Shown in pieces: positions 6,896-11,022 of a DNA stretch of 11,022 nt. The notes under the pieces are model-generated. The model was not told the DNA's origin. It saw only the letters and a list, made by a program, of their open reading frames with translations, and did no database searches. The first letter of the stretch is position 1. Every line of letters begins with the position of its first letter. The translations under genes and the position numbers were made by a program. The DNA comes from Clostridiales bacterium (lineage in GTDB: Bacteria > Bacillota > Clostridia > Christensenellales > Christensenellaceae), in contig DOMW01000293.1 of assembly GCA_003510345.1 (NCBI GenBank), positions 224-11,245 on the forward strand, read 5' to 3'.

Positions 6896-6920
6896 TACCA
6901 TCGGATACAGGTTTTGTCAA
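6892..6920 (-). promoter_or_regulatory. Strong sigma-70/A promoter of the exosortase/substrate operon
   Basis: On the minus strand a perfect TTGACA (6920-6915) is followed after 17 bases by TAGTCT (6897-6892), with an AT-rich stretch just upstream of the -35 that could act as an UP element. Transcription should begin near 6885, about 36 bases before ATG 6849. This is the best promoter match in the window. Confidence 0.7.
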
Positions 6921-7025
6921 TAAAAATTTATTGAATAACGATAATATTTTTCTGTTTTGCGTTTCGGATTGCCTGAATAATCGCCGATTAAAGCGGCCAC
7001 GCGCACTATTGGTTTCATCCGCTAC

Positions 7026-7841
7026 TTATCCATCTTCATGCAATGGATTCACAAACTCCCAGGCAACTTGGGCAAGGTCAACCGCATCGTTCCCCTTGTA
7101 GAGACTATCCTTTGGAATCTCCTCAATATGCAAATCAAACAATGTAGCCGCAAATACACATGCTGTCAGAAAACCTCCCGCTTTACTGGGGTGCGGGCCG
7201 CGCGGGTCAAATCTTGTGATCAGTGAAATCCCCGGTATTTTCGGATACGCGTAGACCCATGCATCGGCTGCGTTTACTAAAATAGTATCAGCTTCATCGG
7301 CTGCCTGTTTATACGATGCGGTATTCATGTTTAAATGTTCTTGATCAAATGCACAAGCTGAATTAAATAACACCGGGATAACCCCATTTTTTCTTGCTTC
7401 ATCGCTTAGTAGCCGAACGTCATCAAGGAATCCCTCCATATCATTCCTGATTTGGTCGTCTTGAAAAACAACATAATCAAATCTTCCGCTCTGCATCTCG
7501 TTTATCGCGTTTTCCCTATGCTCGCGTAGCGTTCCGCCGCGGTTTGCGTGCCTTGAAATATCCTTGTATGTAATGTGAACATTGTGCGTTCTCGCAATTG
7601 CTTGTAATTGTTGTGGAAGATTGCCGACAAACACATCACTAGTGCCTACAAATAAAATGGATGTAGAGTTCTCCGCCCCTTCCATATCTTCGGTTTTGCG
7701 TAGTATAATGACATCCGTAAAAACAGCCCAAGTAAACGCTAATACTAAAACAACAGCTAAGATAACAATGAATGCTATCCTCCGTTTAGGTAGTTTTTTC
7801 TTTACGCTAAGCTGTGGATTCACGGTATCTTTTCCGGTCAT
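7026..7841 (-). CDS. Membrane-anchored SGNH/GDSL-type hydrolase
   Basis: This 271-residue protein has a basic N terminus (KKKLPKRR), one membrane helix (about 22-41) and an extracytoplasmic SGNH-like domain. Block I is ILFVGTSDVFVGNLPQQL, where Ser68 would be the nucleophile. The strand DYVVFQDDQ (122-130) resembles the VVLQE-type strand of SGNH relatives. Block V is DPRGPHPSKAGGFLTACVFAATLF with Asp212 and His217 as the dyad. The family removes acyl groups from carbohydrates or lipids, but the substrate cannot be read here. I chose ATG 7841 (MTGKD); ATG 7853 has AGGAAG directly abutting it, too close to serve it, and longer in-frame starts overlap the promoter. Base use is clearly more AT-rich than in the neighbours, with many AAT, ATA and TTA codons, hinting at separate acquisition. 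The exosortase operon lies downstream on the same strand under its own promoter. Confidence 0.78.
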   Translation of the reverse strand: MTGKDTVNPQLSVKKKLPKRRIAFIVILAVVLVLAFTWAVFTDVIILRKTEDMEGAENSTSILFVGTSDVFVGNLPQQLQAIARTHNVHITYKDISRHANRGGTLREHRENAINEMQSGRFDYVVFQDDQIRNDMEGFLDDVRLLSDEARKNGVIPVLFNSACAFDQEHLNMNTASYKQAADEADTILVNAADAWVYAYPKIPGISLITRFDPRGPHPSKAGGFLTACVFAATLFDLHIEEIPKDSLYKGNDAVDLAQVAWEFVNPLHEDG

Positions 7842-7889
7842 TATTTCTACCATCTTCCTGAGAATATAAATAGCATTCGTTACCTCAAT

Positions 7890-7918
7890 ATAATAGCAGA
7901 AATAAGCTGCACAAGCAA
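7890..7918 (-). promoter_or_regulatory. Predicted promoter of the SGNH hydrolase gene
   Basis: TTGCTT (7918-7913) and TATTAT (7895-7890) are separated by 17 bases on the minus strand. Transcription would start near 7883, about 40 bases before ATG 7841. Confidence 0.45.
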
Positions 7919-7926
7919 AAACCCGG

Positions 7927-8051
7927 CATGATTGGCCGTTATCATGGCACATTTGGTATATTTTCCCAGATTACCGTATCGGCATGATGGGGGGAGTGGC
8001 ATCTGCCTGCTTGTTATGATAAAATTCGAATAGAAGCCTTAAATCATAACA
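7927..8051. promoter_or_regulatory. Cluster of ATGAT/ATCAT dyads in the divergent intergenic region
   Basis: The 125 bases contain CATGAT (7927-7932) and ATCATG (7941-7946) as one inverted pair, a lone CATGAT (7983-7988), and TGTTATGAT (8012-8020) with ATCATAACA (8043-8051) as a perfect nine-base inverted pair spaced by 22 bases. The last dyad sits between the likely promoter and the ribosome binding site of the gene at 8071. The repeated core suggests an operator array read by one regulator; a 5' leader hairpin is the alternative for the last pair. Confidence 0.45.
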
Positions 8052-8070
8052 CGGGAAAACAGGTGACGCT

Positions 8071-8475
8071 ATGTGGAAATGCCCAAACTGCGGACGGGAA
8101 TTTAAAAAAACGGAGCAACAGCATTTTTGCGGCGAAATATGCACGATCGACGATTATATTGCCGGCCAGCCCGAAGAGGTACGGCCGTTTTTACGGTCGA
8201 TCCGCGAGACGATCCGCGCTGCCGCGCCAAACGCGACGGAAAAGATATCGTGGCGTATGCCCACATTTTGGCAGGGTGAAAACCTGATCCATTTTGCCGC
8301 GTTCAAAAAACATATTGGCATTTATCCGGGCGGGGAGGCGGTGGAGGCGTTTTCTGACCGGATTGGGGAATACGGTACGAGCAAAGGGGCGATCCGCCTT
8401 CCGTTGGATAAGCCCATCGACCACGAACTGGTCGCCGCTATCGTGCGCTGGCGGGTTGCGCGGCTGAAGGACTGA
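8071..8475 (+). CDS. DUF1801 (YdhG/YdeI-like) domain protein with N-terminal zinc ribbon
   Basis: This 134-residue cytosolic protein begins with a probable zinc-binding knuckle, Cys4-x2-Cys7 and His18-x-Cys20 (CPNCGREF, QQHFCG). A DUF1801-type domain follows: DDYIAGQPEEVRPFLRSIRETI, EKISWRMPTFW, LIHFAAFKKHIGIYPGG and a terminal AIVRWRVARLKD. This domain has the frataxin-like fold of B. subtilis YdhG; its biochemical role is not established. The ribosome site AGGTGA lies four bases before the ATG. dinB follows after 32 bases in the same direction, so the two are probably one operon. Confidence 0.85.
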   Translation: MWKCPNCGREFKKTEQQHFCGEICTIDDYIAGQPEEVRPFLRSIRETIRAAAPNATEKISWRMPTFWQGENLIHFAAFKKHIGIYPGGEAVEAFSDRIGEYGTSKGAIRLPLDKPIDHELVAAIVRWRVARLKD

Positions 8476-8507
8476 CAGTGCAAGTGCTTTGCGGATGGAA
8501 ATGCGGG

Positions 8508-9737
8508 ATGAACGATAGGATCATCATACATGTGGATATGGATGCGTTCTTTGCGGCTGTGGAGGTGCGCGATAACCCGGACCTTGCTGGAAGGCCGCTC
8601 ATCATCGGCGCGCTGCCGGGCGAGCGGGGTGTCGTTTCTACTTGCAGCTACGAGGCGAGGAAGTTTGGCGTGCGTTCCGCCATGAGTATAACGGAAGCCT
8701 ACCGGCGCTGCCCACAGGGGATCTATATGCACCCGGATATATTGAAATATAAAGAGGCCTCGGGGAAGATCCACGAGATATGGAATCGCTACACAAACAT
8801 TGTGGAATACATCTCGCTGGATGAGGGGTATCTTGACGTCACCGGCTCACACAAGCTATTTGGGGGCGCGGGCGCGATCGCGCGTGAGATCAAGGAGCGG
8901 ACGAAGCAAGAGACGGGGCTCACCTGCTCGGTGGGCATCGGGTATAACATGACGTCGGCAAAGATTGCCAGCGAGGAAAAGAAACCGGATGGCCTATTTG
9001 AAATCCCTGGCCCGGAAGCCTTTGTGGATCTCGTCATTGACCGCAATGTGCGTGTGCTTTACGGCGTAGGCGCAAAGACGGCGGAAAAGCTCATGCGGGC
9101 GGGTATACGGACGGTGCGGGATATCCGCAGCAATGAACGAATGGTTCTATCGATATTGGGCAAGCATGGCGGGGATATCGTGGCACTGGCGAACGGAGAA
9201 GACAACCGCGCGGTCACGCCGTATTACGAAGAGGAAGCGAAATCCATCGGCAGGGAGCACACGTTCCAGAAGGATATTACAGACTTCGGCCATTTAAAGG
9301 ACGCGCTCCGCCTGATTGCCCGCGACCTCAGCAATAAGATACGCTTTGCGGGGCTGTTTGCCCGTACGGTCACGTTAAAAATAACGTACTACGATATGAA
9401 GCAGATCACCCGTTCCAAAAGCGGCGAGGCTACAAACCGGGCCAATGATATCTTTTATACGGCAGCGGCCCTGCTCGACGGGATTAATAAAAACCCTGTC
9501 CGTCTGATCGGTATAAGCCTAAGCAGCCTTGCGGACACGCACAGCGGGACGAGGCAGCTTACCGTGGAGGATATTGGCCGTGAACAATCGGATCAGAAGA
9601 CGGAAGCGCTGAACGGCAAGATTCTTGCCCTGCAACGGCAGTATGGCAAGGATATCATAAAAACCGGGAGCGAGATGGACGCGGAAAAGCGGTTTAAAAA
9701 GGCGGAGGCGGACAGGAAGGGGAACGGGGAAAAATAG
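8508..9737 (+). CDS. dinB: DNA polymerase IV (Y-family translesion polymerase)
   Basis: This 409-residue error-prone polymerase copies past damaged template bases. Catalytic acids are visible: Asp10 in HVDMDAFFAAVE, and Asp105-Glu106 in YISLDEGYLD (the family norm is SxDEAYLD). The predicted steric-gate residue is Phe15. Palm, finger and thumb blocks follow: SYEARKFGVRSAMS, SVGIGYNMTSAKIASEEKKPDG and a helix-hairpin-helix at about 183-207 (VLYGVGAKTAEKLMRAGI). The little-finger domain runs from about 244 to 345. The sliding-clamp motif normally written QLSLF appears as QLTVED (350-355), so clamp binding may be weak or use another site. The start at 8508 places MNDRIIIHVD at the family N terminus, with GGATGGAA upstream; an in-frame GTG at 8478 is rejected. 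I see no LexA-type box upstream. Confidence 0.96.
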   Translation: MNDRIIIHVDMDAFFAAVEVRDNPDLAGRPLIIGALPGERGVVSTCSYEARKFGVRSAMSITEAYRRCPQGIYMHPDILKYKEASGKIHEIWNRYTNIVEYISLDEGYLDVTGSHKLFGGAGAIAREIKERTKQETGLTCSVGIGYNMTSAKIASEEKKPDGLFEIPGPEAFVDLVIDRNVRVLYGVGAKTAEKLMRAGIRTVRDIRSNERMVLSILGKHGGDIVALANGEDNRAVTPYYEEEAKSIGREHTFQKDITDFGHLKDALRLIARDLSNKIRFAGLFARTVTLKITYYDMKQITRSKSGEATNRANDIFYTAAALLDGINKNPVRLIGISLSSLADTHSGTRQLTVEDIGREQSDQKTEALNGKILALQRQYGKDIIKTGSEMDAEKRFKKAEADRKGNGEK

Positions 9738-9779
9738 AGGAAGTGGAGAAACGCCCGGCGGGGCAAGTACGTATCAAAT

Positions 9780-9883
9780 GGCGAGCCGCTGTAGGGGCCC
9801 AGTGAAGCGGGCCATGTAGGGAAAATGAGAAGCGAGTAAGCGAAGGCTTCGCGCTACTGGCGCGAAACCGAAGCAGGCGAGCC
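9780..9883. repeat. Short palindromic element between dinB and the feo locus
   Basis: The octamer GGCGAGCC occurs at 9780-9787 and 9876-9883. Between the copies are a hairpin GGCCC (9796-9800)/GGGCC (9809-9813), TGTAGGG twice (near 9790 and 9815), and a perfect seven-base-pair stem TTCGCGC (9848-9854)/GCGCGAA (9860-9866). The second stem overlaps the stop codon of the Cys-rich peptide gene. No T-tract follows on either strand, so an intrinsic terminator is not obvious. A small repeat-family insertion is possible. Confidence 0.35.
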
Positions 9884-10042
9884 TGTGGACGACGCGGGCG
9901 TACACTTCCCTTGGTTTGCGCAACCGCCGCCGCAGGCGCCGCAACCCGCGCAGCCGCCGCTTTTGCGGTTTGCCGCCAGCTTGCGTATCGCGAAGAACAA
10001 CACTGTTCCTACCGCCGCGACGATCATAATATCCACAACCAT
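9854..10042 (-). CDS. FeoB-associated Cys-rich membrane protein
   Basis: This 62-residue peptide has an N-terminal membrane helix (about 3-20, VDIMIVAAVGTVLFFAIR), a basic stretch (KLAANRK) and a Cys-rich tail with Cys31, 34, 37, 41 and 47 (GGCAGCGACGGGCANQGKC). This is the build of the FeoB-associated Cys-rich membrane proteins of Gram-positive bacteria, thought to assist ferrous iron uptake, perhaps by handling iron at the cytoplasmic exit of FeoB. It starts five bases after the feoB stop, with a GGACGG ribosome site inside the feoB end, so the genes are co-translated. The last 15 residues (Ser/Ala/Thr-rich) look non-conserved and overlap a palindromic element. A longer overlapping frame on this strand is a shadow. 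Confidence 0.85.
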   Translation of the reverse strand: MVVDIMIVAAVGTVLFFAIRKLAANRKSGGCAGCGACGGGCANQGKCTPASSTGSPASVSRQ

Positions 10043-10047
10043 TGCTT

Positions 10048-11022
10048 TTATGCCCCCGTCCTGCCGATACGGCTATATTTTTTCCTGTTGCGCGCCGAAA
10101 CAATGACAATACCCACGACCACAGCGGCAAGCAGTATGCCGAGAAACCACAGCGAAACGTCGCCGCCCGCCACGATATCGCTTTCCGATGCCGCTTCCAG
10201 CAGGCCGGAATCGAGCGTCTGCATCTCGGTTGCCGCCGTACCGGCGAAGATAGCGCCGCCGATCAGGTTCACCAGCATCGCGAGGACATAGGCGAGGCCG
10301 GTCTGGTACAGCACCGCGAACCATGTCCATTTGGTGCTCCCAAACTCGCGGCGCATCGCGCCGATCGCGGCAAAACAGGGCGCGGAGAGCAGTGTAAACA
10401 GCATGAAGGAGAACGCCGTCACCTGCGAGAACAACACGGCGGTCGCCTCGCCGGCCATGGTGAGCGTGGCCACCACAATTTCCTTTGCCGCAAGGCCGGT
10501 AAGCGCGGCCACGGGGCCTGCCCAGCTATCGCCAAAGCCCAGCGGCAGGAACACATAGCGCAGGCCGTTTCCGATGTGCGCCAGTATGCTTTGGTCGATC
10601 GCCCCCGTGCCGATGTATTCCATGCCGGGCGTGAAGCTTTGCAAAAACCAGATAGCGGCACATGCCACGAATATGATCGTACCCGCTTTAATGATGAAAG
10701 AACGGCCCTTTTCCCACATGTGGATGAGTACGCCCTTTGCGCGCGGCGCTTTGTATTCGGGCAGTTCCATCACAAACGGCGCGGGGTCGCCGCGAAACGC
10801 TTTGGTGCGTTTTAGGCAGACGCCGGAAATAATGACGACGCCTATGCCAATCAAATACATAGACGGGCCAACCCACGCCTGCCGCGAAAAGAGCATGGCG
10901 GAAAACATCGCGATGACGGGTACCTTCGCGCCGCACGGGATGAACGGCGTCAGCATGATAGTCATGCGCCTGTCTTTGTCATTTTCTATCGTGCGCGAGG
11001 CCATGATGCCGGGCACGCCGCA
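10048..11022 (-). CDS. feoB: Ferrous iron transporter FeoB, C-terminal part (runs off the window)
   Basis: The visible 325 residues are the membrane part of FeoB; the N-terminal GTPase domain lies beyond base 11022, and the frame is open to the edge (CGVPGIMASRT). Recognisable are the first gate segment with its conserved Cys (CGVPGIMASRTIENDKDRR), the PFIPCGAKVPVIAMF motif, and membrane segments including AGTIIFVACAAIWFL. The second gate repeat (GPVAALTGLAAKEIVVATL, LLSAPCFAAIGAMRREFGSTKWTW) and the FeoB C-terminal helices follow. The protein ends with a further helix and a basic tail (SARNRKKYSRIGRTGA). FeoB moves Fe2+ across the inner membrane under nucleotide control. The internal GTG at 11016 is not the start. 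The Cys-rich accessory gene follows directly. Confidence 0.95.
   Translation of the reverse strand, partial: CGVPGIMASRTIENDKDRRMTIMLTPFIPCGAKVPVIAMFSAMLFSRQAWVGPSMYLIGIGVVIISGVCLKRTKAFRGDPAPFVMELPEYKAPRAKGVLIHMWEKGRSFIIKAGTIIFVACAAIWFLQSFTPGMEYIGTGAIDQSILAHIGNGLRYVFLPLGFGDSWAGPVAALTGLAAKEIVVATLTMAGEATAVLFSQVTAFSFMLFTLLSAPCFAAIGAMRREFGSTKWTWFAVLYQTGLAYVLAMLVNLIGGAIFAGTAATEMQTLDSGLLEAASESDIVAGGDVSLWFLGILLAAVVVGIVIVSARNRKKYSRIGRTGA

Noticed and set aside
8478..8507. GTG start adding ten residues to DinB
   Set aside because: The family N terminus begins at MNDRIIIHVD, and the fitting ribosome site is in front of 8508.
10042..10815. Long plus-strand frame opposite feoB
   Set aside because: Antisense shadow; the feoB reading on the other strand is unambiguous.
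1..11022. CRISPR array, rRNA/tRNA genes, complete insertion sequence or known riboswitch
   Set aside because: No regularly spaced direct repeats, no transposase or integrase frame, and no tRNA, rRNA or recognised riboswitch core was seen on either strand.

Overview
The window looks like a chromosomal segment of a Gram-positive, moderately GC-rich Clostridia-type bacterium. This is judged from the gene set: a WalJ/YycJ-like metallo-hydrolase followed by RlmH, an OmpR-type regulator, and FeoB with a FeoB-associated Cys-rich membrane peptide. Consensus sigma-70/A promoters and Shine-Dalgarno sites are visible. The genus cannot be fixed from sequence alone; a Christensenella-like lineage would fit but is only a guess.

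Layout. Positions 1-1602 (minus strand) hold the start of an unidentified single-pass membrane protein, an HD-domain hydrolase and an OmpR-family response regulator; the last two form an operon. A roughly 320-base gene-free stretch with inverted repeats follows. On the plus strand come walJ/yycJ (2089-2883) and rlmH (3026-3499). These converge on a two-gene minus-strand operon (6849-3513) with a near-consensus promoter. Upstream of it, also on the minus strand, lies a membrane-anchored SGNH hydrolase (7841-7026) with visibly more AT-rich codons. A divergent intergenic region with repeated ATGAT/ATCAT half-sites separates it from a plus-strand pair, a zinc-ribbon/DUF1801 protein and DNA polymerase IV (dinB). 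The window ends with the feo locus on the minus strand: the C-terminal part of FeoB and the FeoB-associated Cys-rich peptide.

The most interesting part is the 6849-3513 operon. The first gene is a small exosortase with conserved Cys, Arg and His, of the XrtK type. The second, overlapping it by 8 bases, is a 932-residue protein with 11 predicted N-terminal membrane spans, an extracytoplasmic VIT-like plus von Willebrand A-like ectodomain, and a C-terminal tripartite sorting signal (short motif, membrane helix, Arg/Lys cluster). It reads as a dedicated protease/single-substrate pair of the exosortase K / MSEP-CTERM kind, with a divergent motif (MDES in place of MSEP). Its physiological role is unknown. 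The strict positive-inside pattern of the substrate places its C-terminal motif outside the membrane, where an exosortase would act.

The rest is mostly housekeeping: rRNA modification (RlmH), cell-envelope or DNA-linked hydrolase (WalJ), translesion synthesis (DinB) and ferrous iron uptake (FeoB). Small oddities are a response regulator lacking one conserved acidic residue and a DinB whose usual sliding-clamp motif is degenerate.
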